DNA of 64,000 nt from Pyrenopolyporus hunteri (lineage: Eukaryota > Ascomycota > Sordariomycetes > Xylariales > Hypoxylaceae), in NCBI GenBank assembly GCA_902806595.1, contig CADCXC010000035.1, forward strand, positions 1,302,001 to 1,366,000, in the 5' to 3' direction. The position numbers and the translations under genes are program-made. Shown piece by piece: positions 24,254 to 36,022 of this stretch (the first letter of the stretch is position 1; the number at the start of each line of letters is the position of its first letter). Below the pieces are notes generated by a model. It was not told the DNA's origin, did no database searches, and saw only the letters and a program-made list of their open reading frames with translations.

Positions 24254-27200
24254 ATGAAGCAGCGATTCTCGTCGCTAGATGTCAAAGTATGACTCTTTAA
24301 TCCCTTTCCCCAAGTTAAACGCTGCTGACTTGTATCTTGTATCTGTCTCTAGGTCATCGCCCATGAGCTATCTAAGAGCCTCGTGTCCCTCCGAGTCTAT
24401 AATATCTACGATTTATCATCCAAGATTCTTCTCTTCAAGCTTGCGAAACCAGATGTCAAGAAGCAGCTCCTCATAGACGCCGGATTCCGATGTCACCTTA
24501 CCGACTTTGCGCGAACCACTGCTGCCGCCCCCTCCGTATTCGTCCAGAAGCTGCGTAAGGCTCTGAAAACCCGACGGGTAACGGCCGTTTCGCAAATCGG
24601 CACAGATCGCATCATCGAGTTCCAGTTCAGCGATGGGCAATATCGGCTCTACTTGGAGTTCTTCGCCGGCGGCAACGTCATCCTAACCAATAACGAGCTC
24701 AAGATCTTGATTTTACTGCGAAACGTCCCGGAGGGAGAGGGACAAGAACCGCAGCGTCCGGGGCTCACATATTCCTTAGAGAACAGACAGAACTATGGAG
24801 GAGTCCCGGCCCTGACCAAGGAGCGCCTGCGAGATGCGCTCCACACCACCGTTCAGAAAGCCGCCGTTTCCGCCGCCGCCGGCAAGAAGATAAAGAAGAA
24901 GCCAGGTGACGAATTACGTAGGGGGCTTGCTACAACCATCACCGAGCTACCTCCGATCCTAGTCGATCATGCGATGAGGGTCACCGGATTTGATTCCAGC
25001 CTGCAGCCCTCTACCGTACTGGAAAACGATGGGCTCCTCGACCACCTACTACAGTCGCTCGAGGAAGCCCGCAAGATCGTGCAGGAGGTAACCAGCTCCG
25101 ACACTTGTAAAGGATATATTCTAGCTAAGACGAAACCGAGTATCGAGAGCGCGACGTCGGAGGGTGGAGATGTGGACCAGCAGCGGAAAGACAACTTAAT
25201 ATACGAGGATTTCCACCCTTTCCTCCCACGCCAGTTCGAAGACGACTCTAGCTACACCGTCCTGACTTTCGACAATTTCAACAAAATGGTAGACGAATTC
25301 TTCTCTTCAGTGGAAGGACAGAAGCTTGAGTCAAGATTGAATGAGAAGAAAGCTGCTGCTAAGCGGAAGCTGGATGCTACCGAAGCCGATCATACTAAGC
25401 GGATTGAGGGCCTTCAAGCAGTCCAGCTGCTCAACGTCCGGAAAGCTAGTGCGATCGAAGCCAACGCCGAGCGGGTCCGAGAAGCCATAGACGCTGTCAA
25501 CGGATTAATACGCCAAGGAATGGATTGGGAGGATATTGGCAAGCTTATCGACAGGGAACGCAAACGGAAGAACCCGGTAGCTTCTATTATTGTGCCACCT
25601 CTGAAGTTACATGAGAATACAATCACTGTACTTCTAGGTGAAGCTGAGGAGGAAGACGAAGAGGAAGACGACGCATCCGATACCGACTCTGTAAGCTCGT
25701 TCGACAGCGGATACGCCGGTCCTGATGCGTCCGCGCAAAAGGCTCGGGAAACTCGGCTGGCGATTGATATAAATCTTGGCCTGTCTCCTTATGCTAATGC
25801 GAGAGAATACTATAGCGAGAAGAAAGAGGCTGCTGTGAAGGAACAGAAGACAGTACTGCAATCGGAAACCGCATTGAAGAATGCGGAACAGAAAATCGCC
25901 GCGGAGTTAAAGAAGGGCCTGAAGCAGGAAAAGCCGGTTTTACAGCCGATCCGAAAGCAAATGTGGTTCGAGAAGTTCATCTGGTTCATCTCGTCCGATG
26001 GTTATCTCGTTCTCGGCGGTAGGGATGCTCATCAAAACGAGTACCTCTACAGACGGCACCTGAAAAAGGGCGACGCCTATGTGCATGCAGACCTCCACGG
26101 CGCCCCAAGCGTGATCATTAAAAATAACCCGAGCACGCCTGATGCCCCTATACCGCCCTCAACTCTATCGCAGGCAGGGTCTCTGGCAGTCTGCGCTTCG
26201 TCCGCTTGGGACTCGAAGGCTGGTATGGGCGCCTGGTGGGTTAATGCAGATCAAGTATCAAAATCAGCGCCGACCGGGGAATTCTTGGGTACTGGCAGCT
26301 TTATGGTTCGAGGAAAGAAGAACTTCTTGCCTCCCGCGCAGCTGATAATGGGTTTTGCGTTGATGTTCAGGGTTAGCGAGGAAAGCAAGTCCAAACACGT
26401 CAAACATCGACTCTACGATCTTCCTGATACATTACCGAGCAAACAACCTTCAACCGCTATCACTGGAGAAGAAACGACTGATACCAAAGGAGAAGAAGGT
26501 GCGGAAGATGAGGGGACTGGATTTGAGGATGGTGATATAAATGCCCAGGAGTACATCGAATCAATAGAGAATCCTCTTCAGCCGGCCGGCCAGCAGGACG
26601 ACGAACAAGAATATCCTGGGCAATTCGAAGAAAGCCCCTCGATTCAAGGAATCAGCAGCCTGACAATCTCAGAGCCACCCCACGCTGCGGACACGGTTGA
26701 GCCTGGTCTAGCACAGGAAAATGCTCCCGATGATGAGCAAGACGAAGACCATGAGGCGGCGACGGAAGCCGATGCTACATCGTCAATTAACACAAAGAGC
26801 CCAGCCCCCAACTCGTCGGGCAAGTCCACACCTCAACCCCAAAAGAAAGGACAACAACCCAAGAGGGGTCAGCGCGGCAAGGCTAAGAAGATTGCCACCA
26901 AATATAAGGATCAAGATGAGGAAGATCGTGCCGCAATAGAGGTCTTAATCGGCGCCGCGGCGGGAAAGCAGAAGGCCGAAGCTGAGGCAAAGGCAAAGGC
27001 GGAGCGCGAAGCTCAGAAAGCAGCTGCTCTTGAACGCCGTCGGGCGCAGCATCAACGCCATCAGCGCGAGACGGCCGAGCATGAGGAAGTGCGTAAAATG
27101 ATGCTCGATGAAGGCATCGAAATCCTTGACGCCGAGGAGACGGCTAGCCTCACGCCTCTTGATGCATTAATCGGGACTCCGCTCCCAGGTGACGAGATCC

Positions 27201-27556
27201 TCGATGCGATCCCTGTGTGTGCGCCCTACAGCGCTCTCAGCCGCTGTAAGTACAAGGTTAAGATGCAGCCCGGCCCTCAGAAGAAGGGTAAAGCAGTGAA
27301 GGAGATATTAGAGGCGTGGAAAGCAGCCTCCACAAAGAAGGGCGTCTTGGACGAGAAGAGCGAGGACAAAGAGAAGATGTGGCCTCGCGAAGTAGAACTC
27401 ATCAAGGCTATCAAGCCCGAGGAAGTTGTTAACGTCGTGCCTGTTGGGAAGCTAAGAGTGATGCTTAGCGGAGGCGCCGGCGGGAGTGGAGGAGACTCAA
27501 AAGGGAAGGGTGGTAAAGGGGGTGGCGGCAGCTCGAGCCGCGGTAAGAAGCGGTAG
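24254..27556 (+). CDS. RQC2: Rqc2/NEMF ribosome quality-control factor
   Basis: Two exons (24254-24286 and 24353-27556) give 1078 residues. The tiny first exon encodes MKQRFSSLDVK, matching the invariant start of the NFACT family, so this ATG is certain. Domains: NFACT-N (about 1-230), coiled coil (about 335-410), NFACT-R/DUF814 (about 545-660, with DAYVHADLHGAPSVII), acidic disordered region, second coiled coil (about 875-925), NFACT-C (about 955-1060) and a basic Gly/Ser/Lys tail. In yeast, Rqc2 binds stalled 60S-peptidyl-tRNA complexes, recruits the ligase Listerin and directs C-terminal Ala/Thr tailing. The residues yeast needs for tailing are conserved: Asp9 and the Asp96-Arg97 pair in TDRIIEF. 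The length is typical of filamentous fungi. A Lys-rich stretch near residue 835 could act in ribosome or nuclear contact. Confidence 0.96.
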
Positions 27557-27864
27557 GGAATATATGATATTTAGATGATAAATGTCTAATAGATGCATAT
27601 TCCCACAAGCCCTCGGTGGCAGGGGCATATAAATTAGGTGAATATCTCACTCCTATATAACTCCTAGTCCTCATAGTTATTTCATGGGACATGAGACGTT
27701 CTAAATATCTAGGTATATATATCCGACTGGAGCTTCTTATTTTCCCCACACTGAATCTAATTTATCTATCACGGCACTGAGCCACACAGGAAGAGAAGAA
27801 GAACCACATTTCCTCCTTACATAGGTTTGGGTGTCCACCTACCTGGTAAGCAGGGAGCCTATTC
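27557..27864. other. Short intergenic between convergent genes
   Basis: About 300 bp separating the ends of the Rqc2 gene (+) and the amidoligase-like gene (-), so it holds both 3' ends. AT-rich, with one CTAGGTATATATAT stretch. Nothing else visible. Confidence 0.6.
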
Positions 27865-30324
27865 CTACGCGTCCGCCAACGGCGGGTAGAAAGGGTTGTC
27901 CCAGGGGATCTTAATGTTTCCGCCGTCTATTTCCGGCTCGAGGAACCCGCTCGGGCCGGTGCGCTCCCTGAAGAAGTCCTGGACGATGGGCGGGATGCCC
28001 AGAAGCTCCAGGGTGGGATGGGTGTGCAGCATGAGGCGCCGCAGGGTTTCGCGGTACCTGTCGGCCTCGTCGAACTTGGAGAAGCTGGCCAGCTGCGCGC
28101 AGAACAGGATCCAGCACAGGATGTGCCGCGGGTCCATCGACGACCCCATCTGCCGGAACTCGAACACCCCGCGCTCCCGGTCGACCGGCTCGAAGTTGGG
28201 CTCGGCGGCGTCTCCGAGCTTCGCCGAGGCATCGCCCGACGGCGCGCACACCTCGCCCTCCCCCTCGCACTTGACTATCACCTCCGTCTTGCGCGACCGC
28301 ATACCCGTGGTCAAGGCCCGGACGGCGCTATCGACGCTTTGGTACAGCCACATGGCCGTGTAGAAGATGCGCTCCTTCAGGCCGCGCTCGAACACCGTGA
28401 ACATGATGCCCGGTACCCACCGGTCCATCTCCTCGATCAGCAGCTCCCGGACTACATCTGGGGGGCGGGGCAGGATTCCCTCCGAGTTGAAATCGGGTAG
28501 GTTGGGGTCCGTCTGGGCCAGCCCGCCCAGCGTCGAGCACAGCTTGATGGGCCCGCATACGCGGTCATATTTCCAGTCGGAGCGGTGCCTGCGGTTCAGG
28601 CGCATGACGTCCCGGCTGGCGGCGTTCATGGAGAGGACCGTGACGAGCTTCTTGATGTCGTGCAGGCGGAGGCCGGTGGTGTGGGATATGGTGACCTGTG
28701 TTGTGGCCTCGATGGCCGGGATGTCCCGGTGGATGCGGAAGTTGTTGCGCATGACGCGGCAGATCTGGTTCAGCACGTTCTCGAGGTCTAGGGCCGGCCA
28801 CACCATCTGCAGCACCGGCGACGCGATCTTGATTACCTCCCAGTGGTACAGGTCGACCGGGGTGGCGACCAAGGCCGGGTCCGGCTCGTTCGTGTAGTCT
28901 GATCCTCTCACGATATCCAGGGTCACGTCGTCCATCGCGTAAACGGAGAAGGCCCTATACCGCGGTTTCATATGGGCCAACGGGACGTGGCGCCTGTCCT
29001 GCCTGGCCCTGTACGCTTCTAGCCGTACCAGTTCGGCGAGCCGCCTCTTCACAGATTGCTCGTGCGCGATCGGCGCGAGCAATTCAACATTGAGTGTCTC
29101 TACAGCCGCGTGGATCTCGGCCTCGGTCGCGAACAGAATGTTCCTGCTTACGCCGGCGGTGAAATAGGTCTGCATAAGGGCAGGAAGGGCCTGTTGCGCG
29201 GCTTGTTCGACCACAGCGCTTTCGGCCTCCGGCATACCTTCAGGCGAGGGAGTTTTCGCCGCGTCCTCGTCCTCTCCTAATTTTATAGGAGGTAGCCCCT
29301 CGTCCATCCTACGTATGTTCTCCATGCGCAAGTCGTATAGAGCGGTGCCCTCCTCGGGGTCTTTCGGGATGAAAACCATGTCCGTCTCTGCGTTAAGGAC
29401 CTCCATGATCCGCTCCACCGTGATCCGTCTAATAGTCTCCCGATCGTAGTTGCCGGTTACGGCCTCGTGGGCTTGCCATCGAGTGTCCTGCGGGTGCGGG
29501 TTCATGGTCTGCTCGCCACCCGTCTTGAAGACGGCGATGGGTAGCTCCAGCTCGAAACCAACGGTGAAGAACCCTGGCTCGTCGGACTTAGTGATCGGGC
29601 CTTTTAATTGTTGCCCTGGAGTAGCCGAGGGGCCAGCAGCACCACCAGCACCACCAGTACCGCCAGCACCGCCAGCACCGCCAGCACCGCCAGCATCAGC
29701 ACCAGTACCAGCACCAGCGCCACCGGCACCACCAGAATTGGCACCACCGGCACCACCGGCACCACTAGCACCACTAGCACCAGCATTGCCAGCACCACCA
29801 GCATTACCAGCACCGCTAGCACCACCGGCACCGCTAGCAGCAGCAGCAGCACCAGAACCACCGGCGATACTGACAGCGCCAAACGGGACAATGGGGTCAA
29901 CGAGAGCTGGGGGAATTTGCGGACCCTCGCCGGGCGGGGAACGTGGGGGGTCACTAGGAAATTCCAGGGGTCGGGGACCTGGCCATTCTCCGCGAGCTTT
30001 GGACTCGGCCAGAGGGTCGACGAAAGCCGGGACGGAATCGAGCCACGCGATGATATCGTGGTTTTCCGAGGGGAGCGGGACCGGGGCGACCTCGTCTTCA
30101 AACGAATCCCTGCGGGCAAGCTCTATGAACGCGGGGCTGGCCCGAGGCCAGCGGTCCCCCGGGTGGTTTTTGTCGTAGTCGATGTGTGCCTGGGCCAGTT
30201 TCTCAAGATCGGTTTGCCTTATCGTCTCCCAGGGCACCAACGCCAGAAACTGGTGGTAGTTTCGCCAGTCGTTGTTCGCCCAGTCGTAGGTGAGCAGCTC
30301 GGAACTCCAGTCCCAGTTATCCAT
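27865..30324 (-). CDS. Amidoligase-like protein with Gly/Ala tract
   Basis: Intronless, 819 residues, start MDNWDWSSEL at 30324. Residues 1-150 are acidic and Pro-rich. Residues about 154-232 are almost only Gly, Ala, Ser, Asn and Thr (GGAGGA units). From about 252 a folded domain begins with FFTVGFELELPIAVF, and near 735-765 there is FEFRQMGSSMDPRHILCWI. The paired GFELE and EFRQ-(x)n-DP-(x)n-W blocks, and a central GLRLHDIKKLVTVL, resemble the Amidoligase_2 family (COOH-NH2 ligases with a glutamine-synthetase-like fold), which joins amino groups to carboxylates using ATP. The usual GLHVHVG metal motif is only partly kept (TGLRLH), so activity is doubtful. No signal peptide. Neighbouring genes give no clue. 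The family call is from motif memory and moderate; that it is a real gene is likely, given 2.4 kb open with strong codon bias. Confidence 0.7.
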   Translation of the reverse strand: MDNWDWSSELLTYDWANNDWRNYHQFLALVPWETIRQTDLEKLAQAHIDYDKNHPGDRWPRASPAFIELARRDSFEDEVAPVPLPSENHDIIAWLDSVPAFVDPLAESKARGEWPGPRPLEFPSDPPRSPPGEGPQIPPALVDPIVPFGAVSIAGGSGAAAAASGAGGASGAGNAGGAGNAGASGASGAGGAGGANSGGAGGAGAGTGADAGGAGGAGGAGGTGGAGGAAGPSATPGQQLKGPITKSDEPGFFTVGFELELPIAVFKTGGEQTMNPHPQDTRWQAHEAVTGNYDRETIRRITVERIMEVLNAETDMVFIPKDPEEGTALYDLRMENIRRMDEGLPPIKLGEDEDAAKTPSPEGMPEAESAVVEQAAQQALPALMQTYFTAGVSRNILFATEAEIHAAVETLNVELLAPIAHEQSVKRRLAELVRLEAYRARQDRRHVPLAHMKPRYRAFSVYAMDDVTLDIVRGSDYTNEPDPALVATPVDLYHWEVIKIASPVLQMVWPALDLENVLNQICRVMRNNFRIHRDIPAIEATTQVTISHTTGLRLHDIKKLVTVLSMNAASRDVMRLNRRHRSDWKYDRVCGPIKLCSTLGGLAQTDPNLPDFNSEGILPRPPDVVRELLIEEMDRWVPGIMFTVFERGLKERIFYTAMWLYQSVDSAVRALTTGMRSRKTEVIVKCEGEGEVCAPSGDASAKLGDAAEPNFEPVDRERGVFEFRQMGSSMDPRHILCWILFCAQLASFSKFDEADRYRETLRRLMLHTHPTLELLGIPPIVQDFFRERTGPSGFLEPEIDGGNIKIPWDNPFYPPLADA
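29626..29860 (-). repeat. Intragenic GCACCRCCA-type minisatellite
   Basis: Coding tandem repeat with 3-, 6- and 9-bp units (GCACCACCA, GCACCGCCA) encoding the Gly/Ala tract of the amidoligase-like protein. The antisense frames are also open because of the repeat. Confidence 0.85.
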
Positions 30325-30429
30325 GGCGATGCTATGTACCTAGGTATGTACCTATCTAACGTATGCGTACGCTCGATCACCTACCTAACTGCCTAGCTGT
30401 GAAACTGCTAGCTTACGGGGTGGACGCTC

Positions 30430-31260
30430 TGGCTCAACTTACAGGGTCTAGTGAACACTCTTACGAGATTTGAATATTTTCGTTTTTGCTTTACTCTAGA
30501 GTACGGCTAGGTAGCCTCAAGATGGTATTTTCGTTTTTCGATTTTAATTTGATGGGACGGACGACCCCATAGACTTAATAGCGTATATATATGTAGACAC
30601 CGCGCAACAACGGAACAATAGCTCTATTCCTGTTTTCAGACAAGCAGCTAGATGAAAAATAACCTATCTATAGAGACGAACTAGTTGAGCCGTCACAATA
30701 TAGTCACGTTCCCCTAACGTTCATTCTTCTTAACGAGGGGGCATGCTAGGATTTGGCACCCTCGTTGACTCTTATAGGACCCCGTATAATTACTATCTAT
30801 AACCATTATAGAGGATCACCCACCTACATTACCCCCTAGAACGAAGTACTCCATAGGCGGGTTATATAGGTGGTATAGTAGACCGTAAAAGCTATACCTC
30901 TGAACTTTCCTTTGTCTCTCGCTATACGTAGTTCTTTGTGATCTCTGTTTCCTTGATTGACTTTGATCGGAATAGTCTACACGAATGTTGAAAACACACT
31001 TAATATTGTACCTCGGTATGTCTGTATCTAATTTCCCGTAATGGTCTCCGTCGCCACCTAAGACTCTATTCTTGATAAGATACACCCGTAGAGTTCTAAG
31101 TCTCAACTGAAAGAGCATTATAGTAGATGGGCGGTTCATCTGCTACCGCTCTCGGAAATAACGTACCACCCATTGCAAGTAGATTACCTAGGCGTTATAT
31201 ACGGCCTCTCCACCTCGCTAGAGTGATGAACCAAGGGGGGGACAATATCTAACTAAACAG
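30430..31260. mobile_element. Possible solo-LTR or element relic
   Basis: AT-rich block rich in CTATATA, TAGGCGGGTTATATAGG and CCCTAACG words, different in texture from flanking intergenic DNA. It contains one 107-codon minus-strand frame of no known family. No terminal repeats, target duplication or enzyme motifs could be delimited, so this rests on texture only. Confidence 0.25.
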
Positions 31261-33010
31261 CTATAAAATAAAGTCGTTGCTCTTGAAAGGGAAAACATCT
31301 ATTGAAAACTACCCAACTCGCGAAAAAGTTTACCTAAGTCCCTAATTAGGTAAATAGTCAATATATTCTGGGAAAATCAACTCGTCGAGTGTGTCAACGT
31401 ACATCTAGTAATCTTCACTATCACAAGCGGCACAGCAAGGGGTGGTAATCGCCCTTTTTATTGTCGGACAGTAGACAATTGTAGTCAAGGGTCGGCTTTC
31501 TTTAAGAGACGTTATATGAGTGATATCAGACTGTTTAATCCTGCCATTTTAGGGATGCCGAGGACGCATTTTCGATACTCAGATTGGCTAGTCGCTACGA
31601 AGTAGCAGTATTTGGCGGTTTCCCCGATCGTCTGCTTACCTAGGTGGCTTCTGAAGCCCCTGGACGTCTAGACCGACACTCCGGGACTTGACAATTGACA
31701 GCTTCCCCCGGCTTCTTTCAGATGCCGATACTACCCATCTTTTCTCAGATCTGGGGCCCTACATTTTGCCTAAATCGGCGAGACCGAAATGAGGATTTGC
31801 TGTTCTGTCCGGGTGTGTTGGCGGCGGTACGTAGGTAATGCAAATGCGTAGCGACTTCTTGTGGGGCACCGGTACGATGAACCCTAGAACGGGGATGACC
31901 ATATTCATTCATCACTTCGGTCTTGGGCAAGGGACTAGTCGGCCCGGTCATCGCGGGGTGGCCGGCATATTGATATGTATGCGGGTAGGCATAGGTAGGT
32001 GTTTACGGCCATCGGCGGTTACCTCTTATAAAAGTCAGGCTCATACACTGGCCCCCCGGCGTTAAAGCCTCGATTAAGGGATACGCCGTTAACTGAACCG
32101 TACATTGAGTTAGGTACCTGCCTCGAGCATAGTATTCTAGGAGATGTTATTAGCAACATTAATGAGCCCTTACTAAGCTGCTTGCCGTTGGTGTTGGGGG
32201 ACGGTAGAACTTGTAGATTGTGCGAATCTACTAGACGTATTGGACCGATCCTGATGGTAAGTGAGAGAGCTCCAAGGTGCTTATCAGCGAGAGCCCATCA
32301 AGCATTTTCGGCCCCCGCCTTAGTTCCTAGAGGCCTAGATGGTTTGGTTAACCATGGCCGAATCCCTCGAAAATGCAAGGGCTCTGAAGTAGCGATTAGC
32401 TCCCCAAACAGTTATCATTTGGAAGTGTCCCCTTTGTCACAGGTAGCAAATCGAAAACCCCTTCAGGAGGCCCTATTAAAGATTAGAGACTGCCAACATC
32501 GCGTCCTTGGCGGCATTACGAGTGTAACGTCATGCAAGGTACCCAAGAGAGAGGAACTGTGTCCCTAGTGGGTGGGAAGCTGACGATATTTAGTTGACTG
32601 ACGTGAGCAATAGGAGAAGCAGATGCTAATAGCCTGCCTGGCTCTAAAATCTTCAGGTAGCATTTGGTGAGATGATGAAACCATAATGCATGTAACTGGC
32701 CGGATCCTTCGAGTTATTGACATGCCAAGTCTATCCTGAGCACGTGGTATTTCATGCGGTAGATGGCTTGTGAGATTGATATCCTTTACGGGCTGGTCAT
32801 GTCATGAGAGAGGACATGTATAGGTAACTTTCCATGAAGCTGTTTTGTTGTAATAGTAAGGATTTAATATCGTGGGGTGCGAATTGTCGAGACGGGTAAA
32901 TAGGTAGTTAGGTACCTAGGTACCTAGGCATGTAAGGTTAAGGTGCTAGCTTATGTCGGTCACTGCCACGCAGGACCTCGAAAGATCTAATCTTCTGACC
33001 CATTTTTCTA

Positions 33011-33034
33011 GGCGTTGGCGTTGGCGTTGGCGTT
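33011..33034. repeat. (GGCGTT)4 hexanucleotide repeat
   Basis: Four perfect copies in intergenic DNA. Confidence 0.85.
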
Positions 33035-33861
33035 GTCGTGCTTTCCCATTTCTGCCTCCGTGGGCTGTGGCTGAGATTACCCCATATCTACCCACCCACA
33101 TGTAGGTAGGTTAGTGGAATCGTCCGAGAGTTGAGGCTGAGTTTGAGGTGCTAGACGTATAATAGGTAAGGTCTGTTAGGTACCTCTTTGGACTTAATGA
33201 AGGGTTATCTAGCGGGGCTAGAGGGGCTAGAGGGGCCTAGCGTTGGGAGACGCTGGATCAAGTGGGCAGAATGTTGCTCAGGTCAGGCACCAATTATGAA
33301 ACAGTAGTTTTATTCGACTATTAACCTTCGGTACCTCTATTTCATACATGTTCTACATAATGGCTTGATGTATTGCCGTTGCTCAAGAATACATCCTTCT
33401 GAGACTACGTAATATGATCTCAGGGTAATGACCGCCGGCGCAGTACGGTATATGCCCTATATACCTGTGTTACCTACTGTACCATGTTACTTGTAAAATT
33501 GCCTACTGTGTGTGTATGGCGTTGGCGATATTAGTGACCTACCCGACCTTAGTAACGAGTTCTAAATAACATCAACCTACAACCTATATACAACCTCCTA
33601 ATACACACTTTTCGTTCCGATGCTGGACGGGCCGAATCTTCAAGCCGTAATCCCTATGCGCTTTTCCCATTTCCCTTTTTTTGTTCTAACTCTCAACTCG
33701 TGCAAACTCGTGTAATATCGCGCGCGAACAAAGAGGCGGGAAAGACGGTGGCAAACCGAAGAGCCTCTTTAACCCGGGTAGTAGGGATTTATCAAAGGAC
33801 TGCGGTGTGAGGCAAGAAGGCATATGCACCCGTAGGATCGTACAAGAATATTGAATACTCA

Positions 33862-34176
33862 TCAAACCTCAAACAACATCTTACCTTCGCGTATCGAATT
33901 TAGAGTCTCATATTGGTAGCTTTTACAACGTTGCCTGTCATTCAACCACCTAGGCCGACTAATTCGACTCACCTCTGATATGACGGGAACGGCGACAACG
34001 GCCTTTGAAGCAACGTTCATCTCGAGCCCTCTTCCTCGTGGAGATATATATTGAGAGACGTCGTTCGAGGGGCAGACGAAGAATTGCCAGGCCGGTCTCC
34101 GCCCTCCGTGTCTTCTTGAATCTTCGCTATATACAATGCCACTGTCGCCGTTGGTAATCGCGAAAAGATTCGCCAT
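33862..34176 (-). CDS. Hypothetical small protein, weakly supported
   Basis: Open frame of 104 codons from an ATG at 34176 (MANLFAITNGDSGIVYSED). The leader just upstream is A-rich, as in many fungal 5' UTRs. After ISE the sequence reads GTGAGT, and later in the same frame AAG is followed by GTAAGA, both good donor sites. The true gene may therefore be spliced, with the visible C-terminus being intron. No downstream exon could be identified and no family is recognised. It may be chance. Confidence 0.3.
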   Translation of the reverse strand: MANLFAITNGDSGIVYSEDSRRHGGRRPAWQFFVCPSNDVSQYISPRGRGLEMNVASKAVVAVPVISEVSRISRPRWLNDRQRCKSYQYETLNSIREGKMLFEV

Positions 34177-35145
34177 CCCTTATTATTAATTGTTTTCTTT
34201 TCTTCTTTCCATTCCTGTCCCTTGGGCCGATAGACGCTTCACGTGGCCCGGAATCGCCACGGCGGCGATAGCGAGCATTTCCATCCTCCACCAATCCTTG
34301 ACGCGCGGGTATTCCCTCTTTGAGCACCTTACGTACCACCAGCCAACTACGGGTAGCGGAGCGCTTACTCGCATAACAACTTACACGAGTTACGGAAGCA
34401 GTGGGTAGCAGAGCCACGTCGACCTGCTCTGGACTCTCCGTGGACAAGGTCGCATCTATACGTTTATATGTATGTAGGCCCCGGAGACGAAGGCCGGATG
34501 CGATCATAAGTTTTTGAAAGGGATAGCCACCTAGGGAGAGCTAGAAGGGAAAACGTCGAGGTAATATAATCAGCTGTTGGGTAACATTGCCACAATTCTC
34601 ACTTCCTCACAACCTCGTTTGCTCACCTCCAGTTCCAGCAGTGATGCCCCACACTTGTCGCATTTTCCGCCATTGTCGTTGTCGCATTGTTGCATCGTCT
34701 CTCGTCTCGGCTTCTCCAACCCACACCCACCTCTACATAGGCCCAGAGCCTACCGCCTACAGCTTCCCCCCTCGTTTGAAAATCTAGGACTTTCCGCCGT
34801 CTTCGTGGGCGTTAAGAGAATATCCCCCCCTTTTCTCAGCCTTATTATTCTGGGATAACCCCCTCCACTTAAGTACCTGTGCTTGCACCGGCACAGCCAG
34901 CGCGACCTGGCGTGGTCAGCTCCATCAGCCACAGTGGAATCGAGAAGAGCGAACAAGGAACAGCGCGGTTCACGGCACGAATTCTGATTGATCCCCCCAT
35001 CGATAGTACCGTCCCACCGACGACTATTTTCTCACCTGCTTGCTGGCCCCATCCAAGCCCATCCCAGCCCGTCCCGCCTCTCTTTATTAATCCAAGTCCT
35101 ACGTAAGTAGGTTTAAGGAATCGCGCATTGGCAACCGAAAGGACC

Positions 35146-35163
35146 TTTTTTTTTTTTTTTTTT
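35146..35163. repeat. Poly-T run (18 T)
   Basis: Homopolymer in intergenic DNA, followed closely by three TGCAC units. Could be a retroposition-type poly-A tail seen on the minus strand, but no adjacent element was found. Confidence 0.8.
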
Positions 35164-35229
35164 GCCTCTGAGGGGGACTGCACTGCACTGCACCTGTAGA
35201 CCCCGTACCTCTGGGCGTTGCTAGATCTC

Positions 35230-35410
35230 CATACCTACAAACCTACATAACTAGGTACCTACCTACCTACCTACCTATCTACAGAGGTGCCTATACATCC
35301 TGCCTATACCTTGCCCATACCCGCCTATATTTACCTACCTACACATACCTATACTTCCCCACTATACCTACATGAATGATACCTGCCTACATGTAGGTAT
35401 CTAGGTACAA
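35230..35410. repeat. Largest CCTA/TAGG motif array
   Basis: About 180 bp made almost wholly of ACCTACCTA, CCTATAC and TAGGTA words. It is the densest example of the dispersed motif in the window and lies about 0.7 kb upstream of the Hsp70-like start. Confidence 0.8.
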
Positions 35411-36022
35411 CACATCCGCCACTTAAAAGGCAAATAAGGTACATTCAACTATTCAACTACCTATTCAACTAATATCATACGGGCTGCAATCAATAGGTAT
35501 CTACATTACATAGGTCAACTAAGGTAATGTACCTACCACTTGCATATCATTCCTCTGTTCCTGCGGCACGTACAATCGGTTACTAATTACCCTGGGTTAG
35601 CCCAAAGGGACTCCTAGGAACCTAGACAAGGGATTCATTCCACAGACCCAGGCAGGCAGGATAGGCAAGCAACCCTTTTTCGAGGGCAAGCAAAAAATAG
35701 CAAGCAAGCGCACCCTACTAGTAGGCTGGAACACACCAAGCCCAAGCAGCAGCAGCCCCTCTCTTCGCGCCGCACTCACTTCGTATGGAAGCGACCCGAC
35801 GGCCGCTGCTCACTCTTTGCTCAATTTCTTCCTCTCACCTAGGTTTAGGTGGTACCTCTGCCTACACTTTACCTCCCTGGAACAGAACCCTAAGGATTGT
35901 CAGCAACGGCTTCCTTGGCCCAGCTCAGCCCGCCTTATCATTACCCGTAACCTCCAGGGCTAGCCCGGTAGCAAAAGCGCAGCAGTGATCCCACATCAAT
36001 CGAATCACACCTTCTACCAAAG

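Noticed and set aside
29450..30178. Long plus-strand open frames and a Val/Leu-rich minus frame
   Set aside because: All are other-frame readings of the Gly/Ala minisatellite in the amidoligase-like gene; their composition is set by the repeat.
33011..33034. CRISPR-like array
   Set aside because: Repeats are contiguous hexamers without spacers; the organism is a fungus.
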